From Pseudomonadota bacterium (GTDB taxonomy: Bacteria; Myxococcota_A; UBA796; SXON01), in the NCBI GenBank assembly GCA_030685065.1, contig JAUXQH010000019.1, positions 1 through 41,452 of the forward strand: a DNA stretch of 41,452 nucleotides. The letters are read 5' to 3'. Below the pieces are notes generated by a model. It saw nothing but the letters and a program-made list of their open reading frames with translations. It was not told where the DNA came from and did not search any database. Every line of letters begins with the position of its first letter. Position 1 is the first letter of the stretch. This document shows positions 24,373 to 32,806 of this stretch, in pieces. A program made the position numbers and the translations under genes.

Positions 24373-25627
24373 CCGCCGCCAGCTCCTCCTCGGGGCCGCC
24401 GCCCTCGGCCTCACCCCGCGCGCCTGGGCCGCGGCCGACGAAGACGCGCACATCGTCTCGAACGCGCGCATCCTCGTCGGGGACGGCACCGAGATCACCG
24501 GTGGCATCCGCGTGCGCGGCGGGCGGATCGAGGCCGTGGGGCCCGACGTCACCGGCGGCGAGGACCTCGGCGGCGCCGTGATCCACCCCGGGATCTACCT
24601 GGCCGGGGCGCCGCTCGGGCTGCTCGAGGTCGATCTCGAGGCCGCCTCGAGCGACACCGGCGAGGGCGGCGGCGTGAACACGCCCCACGCGCGGGTGATC
24701 GACGCGTACAACCCGCGCTCCGAGGTCATCCCCGTGTGCCGCACCGGCGGGATCATGGGCGCGCTCGTGATCCCGGCCGGCGGCGTCGTCGCCGGGCAGG
24801 CGGCGTGGCTGCGCACCTTCGGCGACACCGTGGACGACGCGCTGATCCGGGCGCCCGCGGGCGTCTGCTTCGGGCTCGGCCACGCGGGCACCGGGCGCGC
24901 CGGCGGCCCCACCTCGCGCATGGGCGTCGCGACGGCCATCCGCGACCTGCTCGAGGCCAACCCCGCGCCGGAGGAAGCGGCCGAGGGGAAGAAGCCCAAG
25001 CGGGCCAAGAAGGACGCGAAGCCCGCCGAGAAGGAGCCGACCTCGACCGAGCGCATCCTCCACGCGCTCCGCCGTCGGGAGACAAAAGCGATCTTCGCGG
25101 CCGAGCGGGCCTCGGACATCCTGCTCGCGATCGAGCTCGCGGAGGCCTACGATCTGGACGCGCTGGTGTTGGGCGGGGCCGAGGCCCACCTCGTGGCGGA
25201 CGCGCTGGCCGCCGCCGACATGCCGGTGCTGCTCGGTCCGGTCACGACGCAGCCGTCCTCCTTCGACACGCGCTTCGCCGCCTATGAGAACGCCGCACGT
25301 CTGCACGCCAAGGGCGTTCGGTTCGCGTTCCGCGTGGGGGGAGCGCACAACGCGCGCGATCTGACGACGGAGGCCGGCGTCGCCGTGGCCTACGGGCTCC
25401 CGCGCCCGGCCGCGATCGCGGCGCTGACCGGCAACGGCCCCGGCTTCTGGGGCCTCGACGTGGGGCTGGTCCGAGCGGGGCACGAGGCCACGTTCGTGAT
25501 GACCGACGGCGACCCGCTGCAGCCGCGTACGCGCGTGCTCCGCCACTGGGGCCGCGGGGCCGAGCTGCCGGTTCGCAGCCGGCAGACCGACCTCTACGAG
25601 CGATACAGGACGCTGGGAAAGAGATGA
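24359..25627 (+). CDS. Amidohydrolase-like protein lacking the HxH metal motif, Tat signal
   Basis: A 422-aa paralogue of the preceding gene. The N-terminus MASVSRRQLLLGAAALGL is a clear twin-arginine signal, so the protein is exported folded. The beta-sandwich start (ILVGDGTEITGGIRVRGG) is kept, but where active members have DxHxH this one reads VIHPGIYLAG, so the binuclear metal site is probably absent or changed. A Lys/Ala/Glu-rich insertion (EEAAEGKKPKRAKKDAK) lies mid-protein. The ATG has aaggagg ten bases upstream and lies inside the previous gene. It may be a regulatory or structural partner of the active enzyme. Confidence 0.78.
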   Translation: MASVSRRQLLLGAAALGLTPRAWAAADEDAHIVSNARILVGDGTEITGGIRVRGGRIEAVGPDVTGGEDLGGAVIHPGIYLAGAPLGLLEVDLEAASSDTGEGGGVNTPHARVIDAYNPRSEVIPVCRTGGIMGALVIPAGGVVAGQAAWLRTFGDTVDDALIRAPAGVCFGLGHAGTGRAGGPTSRMGVATAIRDLLEANPAPEEAAEGKKPKRAKKDAKPAEKEPTSTERILHALRRRETKAIFAAERASDILLAIELAEAYDLDALVLGGAEAHLVADALAAADMPVLLGPVTTQPSSFDTRFAAYENAARLHAKGVRFAFRVGGAHNARDLTTEAGVAVAYGLPRPAAIAALTGNGPGFWGLDVGLVRAGHEATFVMTDGDPLQPRTRVLRHWGRGAELPVRSRQTDLYERYRTLGKR

Positions 25628-25656
25628 GGTAGGATCCGGCAGTCTCGGTGTCCACG

Positions 25657-27156
25657 ATGCGACCTGTCCCGCTCCTGCTCCTCCTGGTCGCGTGCCAGGA
25701 CAACAAGGTGAGCGTGTACAACACGCCTCCCGCCGTCAGCGTGCTCTCCCCGGCGGACGGCGCGGGGGTCGATCCCGGGACCCTGGTCGAGTTCTACGGC
25801 GGCGCGAACGACGCGCAGGACGACGCGAACGAGCTCGCCATCTCCTGGGAGAGCACGCTCGACGGCGTGCTCGGAGCCGATCCCCCCGATGGGGACGGCA
25901 ACGTCTACCTCGCGACCGATCTGCTCTCCTCGGGGGACCACGTCATCACGCTCACCGCCGTCGATACGGACGCGGAGAGCGCGTCCACCAGCATCACCCT
26001 CTCCGTGGCGCCGGGCTTCGACGGCGAGGGCGCCCCCACCGTGGTGCTGCTCGGGCCGACCACGGGCCAGCTCTTCGGACCGTCGGAGGCGGTCAACCTC
26101 GTGGCCGCGGTGACCGACGGCGAGGACGCCTTCGACACCCTCATGGTCGAGGTCATCGACGTGCGGGACGGCTCGGTGTGGACCGGCAGCCCGAGCGCCA
26201 CTGGCTCGTTGTCCGTGCCGCTCACGCTCACGCCCGGCCCCCACGCGCTCACCGTCAACGCGGTCGACAGTGACGGCAACACGGGCACCGCCAGCGTCGC
26301 CTTCGAGATCCTGGCGGACGGCCGGCCGACCGTGGCCATCACCGAGCCGACGGACGGCGCGGGCTTCGACCTGGCCACCCTCGTGTCGTTCCGCGGCATC
26401 GTGGCGGACGACGAGACCCCGGTCGACGTGCTCGGCATCGCCTGGTCGAGCGATGTCGTGGGCGTGTTCGCCACGAACGCCGCGGACTCCAGCGGCGCCT
26501 CCTCCACGTCCTACGCCCTCCCCACGGGCATCCACACCATCACGCTCTCGGCCACCGACGCCTTGGGGCTCACCGGCTCCGATGCGGTCGTCATCACCGT
26601 CACCGACCCGCTCGACCGGGACGACGATGGGGACGGCTACACGGAGAACGCGGGCGACTGTGACGACGGCGATCCGCGCACGAACCCCGGCGCCTCCGAC
26701 CTGTGTGACGCCGCCGACAACGACTGCTCCGGCTACGTGAACGACCCGGACTGGGACACCTACGAGCGGAACGAGAGCATCTCGACTCCGTACGACCTCG
26801 GGGAGGTCGACTCCTCCTTCGGCTGGAGCAACTCCTCGCTCACGCTCTCCGGCCTCACGATCTCGGACGAGGCCGACGAGGACTGGTTCGCCTGGAACGC
26901 GGACGACGAGGTCTGGGACAACATCGCCATCACGGTGACGGCGTCGGGCCTCACCGCGCGCGGCGAGTACGTGCTGGAACTCTACGACGGGGACGGCAAC
27001 GTGGTCGACTCCGACGCCGGCACCAGCTCGCTCTCGGTCAGCTTCTCCGGAGATGTCTTCGACACCGACGAGGACGACTGGAGCGTGCGCGTCTACGCGA
27101 CGACCTGGCCGTCGAGCTCCTGCAGCTCGACCTTCTCGCTCACGATCCGGAGCTAG
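25657..27156 (+). CDS. Ig-like/MopE/PPC-type lipoprotein
   Basis: A 499-aa predicted lipoprotein: signal MRPVPLLLLLVAC, then three repeated Ig-like beta domains (each beginning PxVxxLxPxxGxxF) up to about residue 310, one MopE-type unit (DDDGDGYTENAGDCDDGDP, then DAADNDCSG), and a C-terminal domain with the pattern of bacterial pre-peptidase C-terminal (PPC) domains (ADEDWFAWNADD, YVLELYDGDGN). It is related in design to the MopE-like lipoprotein at 16.6 kb. Probably surface-exposed; binding partner unknown. Its 3' end overlaps the convergent pgsA by 17 bp. Confidence 0.78.
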   Translation: MRPVPLLLLLVACQDNKVSVYNTPPAVSVLSPADGAGVDPGTLVEFYGGANDAQDDANELAISWESTLDGVLGADPPDGDGNVYLATDLLSSGDHVITLTAVDTDAESASTSITLSVAPGFDGEGAPTVVLLGPTTGQLFGPSEAVNLVAAVTDGEDAFDTLMVEVIDVRDGSVWTGSPSATGSLSVPLTLTPGPHALTVNAVDSDGNTGTASVAFEILADGRPTVAITEPTDGAGFDLATLVSFRGIVADDETPVDVLGIAWSSDVVGVFATNAADSSGASSTSYALPTGIHTITLSATDALGLTGSDAVVITVTDPLDRDDDGDGYTENAGDCDDGDPRTNPGASDLCDAADNDCSGYVNDPDWDTYERNESISTPYDLGEVDSSFGWSNSSLTLSGLTISDEADEDWFAWNADDEVWDNIAITVTASGLTARGEYVLELYDGDGNVVDSDAGTSSLSVSFSGDVFDTDEDDWSVRVYATTWPSSSCSSTFSLTIRS

Positions 27157-27805
27157 GCTCGCCGGCGTTGGTACCGTTGGCCGGACGGGCCGCGGCCCGC
27201 TGGTTGTACTTCCAGAAGCCCCAGAAGTACTCGGCCGCGCTCGCGAGCGAGAAGAACATCGACACCCACAAGAGGAGGATGCCGACGCTGTGCGCGTCGA
27301 TCCCGATGGTGGGGTAGTGCCAGAGGAGAAAGCCGAGCGCGGTGGACTGGTAGGCGGTCTTGAACTTCCCCATGCTGCCGGCCGCGATGACCATGCCCTC
27401 GCTCATGGCGATGGAGCGGAGCCCGGAGATCGCGAGCTCGCGGCTCTCCAACACCACCACGATCCAGGCGGGAACCCAGCCGTGGGGGATGAGCATCACC
27501 AGCGTGGTGATGACCATCAGCTTGTCGGCGAGCGGATCGAGGAAGGCGCCGATGGTGCTCTGCAGGCCCCACTTGCGGGCGAGCCAGCCATCCACGATGT
27601 CGGAGAGCATCGCGCCGACGAAGATGACGCAGGCCAGCACGGCCTCGTAGCGCTTCGGCTCGTCCCACAGGAGGGCGACCATGACGGGCACGAGCAGGCA
27701 GCGAACGACCGTGATGGTGTTCGGGAGGTTCCAGAAGCCCCGCGACTTGAACCAAGCCGGAAACTTGAACCAGGCCGGCCGGTTCGACGACGGGTTCACG
27801 GACAC
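27140..27805 (-). CDS. pgsA: CDP-diacylglycerol-glycerol-3-phosphate 3-phosphatidyltransferase
   Basis: First committed step of phosphatidylglycerol synthesis at the inner membrane. The CDP-alcohol phosphotransferase signature is complete: SDIVDGWLARKWG, then IGAFLDPLADK. Several membrane helices follow (WIVVVLESRELAIS, ILLLWVSMFFSLAS). The start is uncertain: GTG 27805, chosen here (221 aa), lies 10 bp after the transglycosylase stop with GAGG upstream, while an ATG at 27862 would add 19 residues and overlap that gene. A repeated WFK segment (PAWFKFPAWFKSRG) sits before the first helix. Confidence 0.88.
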   Translation of the reverse strand: MSVNPSSNRPAWFKFPAWFKSRGFWNLPNTITVVRCLLVPVMVALLWDEPKRYEAVLACVIFVGAMLSDIVDGWLARKWGLQSTIGAFLDPLADKLMVITTLVMLIPHGWVPAWIVVVLESRELAISGLRSIAMSEGMVIAAGSMGKFKTAYQSTALGFLLWHYPTIGIDAHSVGILLLWVSMFFSLASAAEYFWGFWKYNQRAAARPANGTNAGEPSSGS

Positions 27806-27815
27806 GGGAGTTGCC

Positions 27816-28496
27816 TCAGCGGGAGACGGGGCGCGTATCCCGGAAGTGAGCGTAAAGGCCAAGAACGCGCGCGACGTAGGTCGTCGTTTCCTCGTAGGGC
27901 GGGATGCCTCCGTAGCGCCGGACCGCGCCGGGACCGGCGTTGTAGGCGGCGAGGGCGAGCGAGAAGCTCCCGAACGCGCCCACCTGCCGCGCGAGGTAGG
28001 CGGCGCCTGCCTTGATCGACTGTTCCGGATCGAACGGGTTGGTGAGGCCGAGCGCGTGCGCGGTGGCGGGCATCATCTGCATCAGGCCCTGCGCCCCGGC
28101 GGGCGACAAGGCGGCGGGGTTCATCCGGCTCTCGGCCACCGCGACCGCCTTGATGAGCTCGGCCGGCAGCCCGTTGGCCGCGGCGGCGAACAAGAAGGCA
28201 TCGTCGTAGCTGTCGAGGTTGCTGATACGGTCGAGCCGCGGCATGGGCACGCCGTTCGGCAGGGTGCGGTCGGGGACCGTGTCGCTCCACCACACCTCGA
28301 AGCCGGCATGTCGCGGCGAGTCGGTGAGCACCGCCGTCCCGTCGGGGGCGGTGTAGGCGTAGAAGTTGCCCGCGTCACTCGAGCGGGCGAACGAGAGGGC
28401 AAGCGCGAACCACACCGGATCAGGGTACCAGAAGCGGAGCCGGGCGATCGCGGCGCCACCTCCGCCGCGTCGTGACAATCGACGCTTTCTTGACAT
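27816..28496 (-). CDS. Lytic transglycosylase (SLT domain)
   Basis: Cleaves the MurNAc-GlcNAc bond of peptidoglycan. The catalytic SLT domain is clear: AVAESRMNPAALSPAGAQG with the catalytic Glu, GLMQMMPATA, and the downstream LALAAYNAGPGAVRRYGG and YVARVL. An N-terminal ~60-residue segment (NFYAYTAPDGTAVLTD) resembles a DUF4124-type module. An internal GTG at 28415 would leave WFALALSFARSSDA as a short signal peptide. That start is plausible because the 27 extra codons lie in the regulatory block repeated upstream of the second phosphatase. The stop is 10 bp before pgsA, so the pair is probably co-transcribed. Confidence 0.86.
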   Translation of the reverse strand: MSRKRRLSRRGGGGAAIARLRFWYPDPVWFALALSFARSSDAGNFYAYTAPDGTAVLTDSPRHAGFEVWWSDTVPDRTLPNGVPMPRLDRISNLDSYDDAFLFAAAANGLPAELIKAVAVAESRMNPAALSPAGAQGLMQMMPATAHALGLTNPFDPEQSIKAGAAYLARQVGAFGSFSLALAAYNAGPGAVRRYGGIPPYEETTTYVARVLGLYAHFRDTRPVSR

Positions 28497-28733
28497 GCCG
28501 CTCGGCGCGTCACCACTGCCGACGCCGAGACGTGCGGGGGCTGACACCCTATACAACGGTACTCTGGGTTGGTTGCCTGCCATCCGGCGGCAGCGCGGGC
28601 TCGTTCGTAGCCCTCGGATGGTGCCCAAATCACGCCGCCATCGCCGCGATGATGCAGTAGCCGTGCGACTCGTAGCGTGGGAGGAGGTGCCGCGGCCCGG
28701 CCGGGGCCGACGCAACCCACCCCGAGGAAATCC
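28450..28733 (+). promoter_or_regulatory. Duplicated leader of phosphatase copy 1
   Basis: This non-coding block is homologous to 29730-30012. Landmarks kept in both are GGCGCCACCTC at the upstream edge, TTCTTGACA (28487-28495), TGACAnCCTAnACAA (28542-28556), the 18-nt GGGTTGGTTGCCTGCCAT (28566-28583), and a CCCGAGGnAAAT ribosome-binding region. It probably contains the promoter and any control site; a -10 element is not obvious. Confidence 0.6.
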
Positions 28734-29714
28734 ATGGTCCCTCCCACCCTCAATCTGCTCGCGGCGCTCTTCCTTCTGTCTTCGGCGTGCGGTTCGTCCG
28801 TTGGCGACAAGGGGCACACTCCAAGTGAAGGTGGCGCGTTCGATCGCCGCGCCAGCGCGGATCGGCCCGGCGATGGCCCGGTTGACACCGTCGCACTGCC
28901 CGGCGCCGAGTCCACCGCGCCCATCCGCTTCATCGCCATGGGGGATGCCGGCACCGGGGAGGAGGATCAGTACCTGGTCGCCGACGCGGTGGCCGCCGTG
29001 TGCGCGGTGAACGGCTGTGACTTCGCGCTTTTCCTCGGTGACAACTTCTACGGCGATGGGGTCGAGAGCGTCGACGACGAGCAGTGGGAAGAGAAGTTCG
29101 AGCAGCCCTACGCGGCGCTCGAGTTTCCCTTCTACGCGGTGATCGGCAATCACGACTACGGCAGCGGCGGCGGCGGGTTCGAGGTCGATCGGGCCAACGC
29201 CCAGGTCGAGTACGCGGCCCTGTCGGACAAGTTCAAGATGCCGAGCCTTTTCTACACCCATGTGAAGGGGAACGCGACCTTCATCGGGCTCGACACCACC
29301 TCGCTCGATTGGGCCCGGACCGCGGAGCAGGCGGCGTGGCTCCCCGGGGCCCTCGCCTCCGCCACCACCACGTGGAAGATCGCCTACGGGCACCACCCGT
29401 ACATCTCGAACGGAGACCACGGCAACGCCAACGAGAACTTCGGCCCCTTCTTCGAAGAGAACCTCTGCGGCAAGGTCGACGTGTATCTGTGCGGTCACGA
29501 CCACGACCTGCAGTGGCTCGAGCCCACCTGTGGCACGGAGTTCATCGTGAGCGGAGCCGCCGCCAAGCTGCGTGACGTCTCCGGGAGCAACCCCACCTTC
29601 TATGAGAACTCGCACCTCGGCTTCATGTGGGTGGAGATCATCGGCCGCACCTTCACCGGGGTGTTCTACGACGAGAACGGCGAGGAGATGTTCCGCCGTT
29701 CGTTCACGAAGTAG
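28734..29714 (+). CDS. Purple-acid-type phosphatase lipoprotein, copy 1
   Basis: A 326-aa extracytoplasmic metallophosphoesterase. Signal MVPPTLNLLAALFLLSSAC with a lipobox. The catalytic domain has the ordered motifs GDAGTG, LGDNFYGDGV, GNHDYGSG, GHHPYISNGDHG and CGHDHDLQW, matching the tartrate-resistant (type 5) purple acid phosphatase pattern, in which the Tyr of GDNFY is a metal ligand. It should release phosphate from organic esters outside the cytoplasm. gagga precedes the ATG. The next gene is a tandem paralogue, roughly 75% identical by eye in the catalytic domain. Confidence 0.87.
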   Translation: MVPPTLNLLAALFLLSSACGSSVGDKGHTPSEGGAFDRRASADRPGDGPVDTVALPGAESTAPIRFIAMGDAGTGEEDQYLVADAVAAVCAVNGCDFALFLGDNFYGDGVESVDDEQWEEKFEQPYAALEFPFYAVIGNHDYGSGGGGFEVDRANAQVEYAALSDKFKMPSLFYTHVKGNATFIGLDTTSLDWARTAEQAAWLPGALASATTTWKIAYGHHPYISNGDHGNANENFGPFFEENLCGKVDVYLCGHDHDLQWLEPTCGTEFIVSGAAAKLRDVSGSNPTFYENSHLGFMWVEIIGRTFTGVFYDENGEEMFRRSFTK

Positions 29715-29729
29715 CGGAGGGCTCGGAGG

Positions 29730-30012
29730 CGGCGCCACCTCGGCCGTGGCGTCACAATCCACTTTTTCTTGACACGCCGTCCCACGCGCTGTCTCTGACG
29801 ATGCGAAGGGTGGCGAGCGGTGACATCCTACACAATGGAACAGTGGGTTGGTTGCCTGCCATTCGCCACCAGCGCCAACCGAGCCGTTGCCTTCGAAGAG
29901 CGCTCGATCAGCACGGAGAGGGCCACGCCGATGCAGTGGCGGCGCGGCTCCTCGCGGGGGAAGAGATGTCGTGGCCCGGTCCGGGTCGCCGCAATCCACC
30001 CCGAGGCAAATC
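29730..30012 (+). promoter_or_regulatory. Duplicated leader of phosphatase copy 2
   Basis: Homologous to 28450-28733. Matching landmarks are GGCGCCACCTC (29731-29741), TTCTTGACA (29766-29774), TGACATCCTACACAA (29821-29835), GGGTTGGTTGCCTGCCAT (29845-29862) and CCCCGAGGCAAATC before the ATG. The equal order and spacing show the leader was duplicated with the gene, so copy 2 probably has its own promoter. Confidence 0.6.
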
Positions 30013-31080
30013 ATGCTCCCACCGCACTCCAGCCTGCTCGTCGCGATCGTTCTTCTGTCGTCGGCGTGCGGCACCTCTCCCGGCGAGCAGGGTGACAGTC
30101 CAAGTGAAGGCGCCGCGTTCGGCAACCCCGCCAGCCCGGATCGCCCGGGCGAAGGCCCCAGCGACGCCGACACGGACGCCGACTCGGACACCGACACCGA
30201 CACCGATTCTGACACCGACACCGACACCGACACCGACGCGGACACCGCTCCCGACGGCGACCCGGGCACCGATTCGGGCGCGCCGATCCGCTTCATCGCC
30301 ATCGGCGATGCGGGCACCGGCAGCGGCGATCAGTACGCCGTCGCCGATGCGGTCGCGATGGTTTGTGCGGCCCACGGCTGTGACTTCGCGCTCTACCTCG
30401 GTGACAACTTCTACAACGACGGCGTCTCGAGCGTCGACGACGCCCAGTGGCAGGAGAGCTTCGAGCTGCCCTACGCGGCGCTCGAGTTCCCTTTCTACGC
30501 GGTGCTCGGCAACCACGACTACGGCAGCGGCGGCGGCGGCTTCGAGGTCGACCGGGCCAACGCGCAGGTCGAGTACGCGTCCCAGTCGGACAAGTTCGTG
30601 ATGCCGAGCACGTTCTACAGCCACGTGAAGGGCAACGCGACCTTCTTCGGGCTCGACACCACCGCGCTCGACTGGGGGCGGTCCCAGGAGCAGGCGGCCT
30701 GGCTCCCCGGCGCCCTGGCCGAGGTCAGGACCACCTGGACGATCGCCTACGGGCACCACCCGTACATCTCGAACGGCGACCACGGGAACGCCAACGACAA
30801 CTTCGGGCCGTTCTTCGAAGACAACCTCTGCGGGAAGGTCGACGTCTACCTGTGCGGCCACGACCACGACCTCCAGTGGCTCGAGCCCACCTGTGGCACG
30901 GAGTTCATCGTGAGCGGGGCCGGTGCCAAGCTGCGCGACACCGGGATGGGGAGCAACCCCACCCAGTACGAGCAGTCCCAGCTCGGCTTCATGTGGGTCG
31001 AGATCAACAGCGGCGTGTTCACCGGCGTCTTCTACGACGACAGCGGCAACGAGCTGTTCCGGCAGACGATCACCAAGTAG
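30013..31080 (+). CDS. Purple-acid-type phosphatase lipoprotein, copy 2
   Basis: A 355-aa tandem paralogue of copy 1 with the same motifs (GDAGTG, GDNFYNDGV, GNHDYGSG, GHHPYISNGDHG, CGHDHDLQW). Signal MLPPHSSLLVAIVLLSSAC with a lipobox. It differs mainly in the linker between lipid anchor and catalytic domain: copy 2 carries about 30 residues of Asp-Thr/Asp-Ser dipeptides (DTDTDTDSDTDTDTDTDADT) encoded by GACACC-type hexamers at about 30165-30246, absent from copy 1. The acidic linker could bind calcium or act as a spacer. The ABC exporter genes follow 31 bp later. Confidence 0.87.
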   Translation: MLPPHSSLLVAIVLLSSACGTSPGEQGDSPSEGAAFGNPASPDRPGEGPSDADTDADSDTDTDTDSDTDTDTDTDADTAPDGDPGTDSGAPIRFIAIGDAGTGSGDQYAVADAVAMVCAAHGCDFALYLGDNFYNDGVSSVDDAQWQESFELPYAALEFPFYAVLGNHDYGSGGGGFEVDRANAQVEYASQSDKFVMPSTFYSHVKGNATFFGLDTTALDWGRSQEQAAWLPGALAEVRTTWTIAYGHHPYISNGDHGNANDNFGPFFEDNLCGKVDVYLCGHDHDLQWLEPTCGTEFIVSGAGAKLRDTGMGSNPTQYEQSQLGFMWVEINSGVFTGVFYDDSGNELFRQTITK

Positions 31081-31111
31081 CGGACGAGGCGCGGGTTAGG
31101 CCGCGGGCGCG

Positions 31112-32806
31112 ATGCGTTGGCTCCTGCCCTGGTTTCGGCCCCACGCGGGGCGTCTCGTCCTCTACGAGGCGCTCCTCGTCGGGGCCACCGCGCTCTCGTT
31201 GTCCAGCTCCTGGCTGGTGGGCCGCGCGCTCGACGTCGATGTCGCGAGCGGCGATCGCGACGGCCTCCTGCGCACCGCGCTCCTCTACGCCGGCGCTGTC
31301 GTCGGCGCAGGAGGCCTCACCTGGGCGGCGCGCGTCGGCATCGAGCGTATCGCCCAGGACGTGATGCGCGGCGTCAAGGAGCGGCTCTTCGCCCACCTCC
31401 TCGACCACGACCTCGCCTTCCACGACCGGCACCCCCCCGGGCGCCTCATGACCCGGGTGCAGGGCGACACCGAGGCCCTCCGCACCCTGCTCTCCGAGGT
31501 CGTCCTCCAGGCGGGGCCGGATCTCCTGCTGTTCCTCGGGCTGCTCGGCGTACTGACGGTGAAGGCGCCGTTGATGGCGGCCCTCGTGGCGGCCACCCTG
31601 CCGATCTACGCGGTGCTCCTCTACGGGTTCCGTCGCATCTCGCCGCAGCGGTTCATCCTCTCCCGGGAGGTCGCGTCGCGCCTGACGGGGTTCGTGGCCG
31701 AGCATCTCCGCGCGCTGCCGCTCCTGCGCGCCTACGGCCGGGTCGATTGGATGCTCGCTCGCGCCGAGCACCTCTCCGAGGAGAAGTTCGAGGCGGACTA
31801 CCGTGCCGGCCTCGCGATGGTCTGGTTCTTCAACGCCCTGTTTGCCGTGCGCACCGTGGCCTACGCCGCGATCCTGTGGGTGGGCGCGGTGGCCGTGTCT
31901 CGGGGGGCGCTCACGCTCGGCGTCCTCCTGATGACGCTCGACTACCTCCGCAAGATGTTCGAGCCGTTCATCCGCCTGCAATTCCACATCGTCACGCTCG
32001 AGAAGGCGCGCGTGGGGGAGCAGCGCATCCGCGAGCTGCTCGCGCAGGCACCGACGATCCGCGCGCCCGAGGTCCCCACCGCGTGGCCCGGGCTCGGCTC
32101 CGCGCTGCGCCTCGACGACGTGCACCTCGCCTACACCGCGGGGGTTCCCATCCTCCGAGGCCTCTCGCTCTCGGTGCCCGCCGGCAAGCACGTCGCGCTC
32201 GTGGGGGCCACCGGATCGGGGAAGTCCACCATCGTGCAGCTCCTCTTCCGCTTCCGCGACCCCGACGCCGGCCGTGTCACGGTGGATGGGGTCGACGTGC
32301 GCGAGCTCGATCCCGCCGTGCTCAGGGCGCACATCGGGCTGGTCCTCCAGGCGGTCCACGTGCTCCCGGGGACCGTCGCGGAGAACCTCGGCGTCGACGA
32401 ACCCACCGCGGCACGCCTGCTCGCCGAGGTCGGCCTGGACGGGCGCCTCGCGCCCGACTCCCTGGTCGGAGAAGGCGCCCCCGCGCTCTCCCGCGGCGAG
32501 GCCCAGCTGCTCTGCTTCGCGCGCGCCATCGCCGCCAACCCCTCGGTGCTCGTGCTCGACGAGGCCACCGCCTCGATGGACCCCGCGACCGAGAGCCGCA
32601 TCCAGGCCCTGCTCGCCGCCCGGCCGGGCTGCACGCGGGTGACCGTCGCCCACCGGCTGCGCACCGTCGCGGACGCCGATCACATCTACGTCATCGACCA
32701 GGGGGCCCTCGCGGAGAGCGGCACCCACGCGTCGCTCCTCGCGCACGGCGGCCGCTACGCGCTGCTCTGGCGGGCCCAGCTCGCGGCGGAAGGGGCCGCG
32801 GCATGA
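31112..32806 (+). CDS. ABC exporter half-transporter A (degenerate signature)
   Basis: A 564-aa fusion of a six-helix membrane domain (residues 1-~310) and a nucleotide-binding domain. The NBD has Walker A GATGSGKST (365-373, Lys371), Walker B VLVLDE with the catalytic Glu484, and H-loop His514, but the signature reads LSRGEAQ (459-465) instead of LSGGQ. It overlaps half-transporter B by 4 bp (ATGA) and must pair with it. This half contributes the intact Walker motifs of one ATP site and the defective signature of the other. Substrate unknown; lipid, peptide or drug export is typical of the class. Confidence 0.92.
   Translation: MRWLLPWFRPHAGRLVLYEALLVGATALSLSSSWLVGRALDVDVASGDRDGLLRTALLYAGAVVGAGGLTWAARVGIERIAQDVMRGVKERLFAHLLDHDLAFHDRHPPGRLMTRVQGDTEALRTLLSEVVLQAGPDLLLFLGLLGVLTVKAPLMAALVAATLPIYAVLLYGFRRISPQRFILSREVASRLTGFVAEHLRALPLLRAYGRVDWMLARAEHLSEEKFEADYRAGLAMVWFFNALFAVRTVAYAAILWVGAVAVSRGALTLGVLLMTLDYLRKMFEPFIRLQFHIVTLEKARVGEQRIRELLAQAPTIRAPEVPTAWPGLGSALRLDDVHLAYTAGVPILRGLSLSVPAGKHVALVGATGSGKSTIVQLLFRFRDPDAGRVTVDGVDVRELDPAVLRAHIGLVLQAVHVLPGTVAENLGVDEPTAARLLAEVGLDGRLAPDSLVGEGAPALSRGEAQLLCFARAIAANPSVLVLDEATASMDPATESRIQALLAARPGCTRVTVAHRLRTVADADHIYVIDQGALAESGTHASLLAHGGRYALLWRAQLAAEGAAA

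Noticed and set aside
28490..28518. Sigma-70 promoter at TTGACA upstream of phosphatase copy 1
   Set aside because: The -35 hexamer is conserved in both leaders, but no acceptable -10 lies 16-18 bp downstream in either copy, so only the block as a whole is reported.
30165..30246. Thrombospondin type 3 or MopE calcium-binding domain in phosphatase copy 2
   Set aside because: The stretch is a simple Asp-Thr/Ser dipeptide run without the Cys, Gly or Asn spacing of those modules; it is better described as an acidic linker.
27816..30317. 833-codon minus-strand frame running from the transglycosylase through phosphatase copy 1
   Set aside because: Only its C-terminal 226 residues match a family; the rest is antisense to a phosphatase with intact motifs. 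The gene was trimmed to the start at 28496 or 28415.
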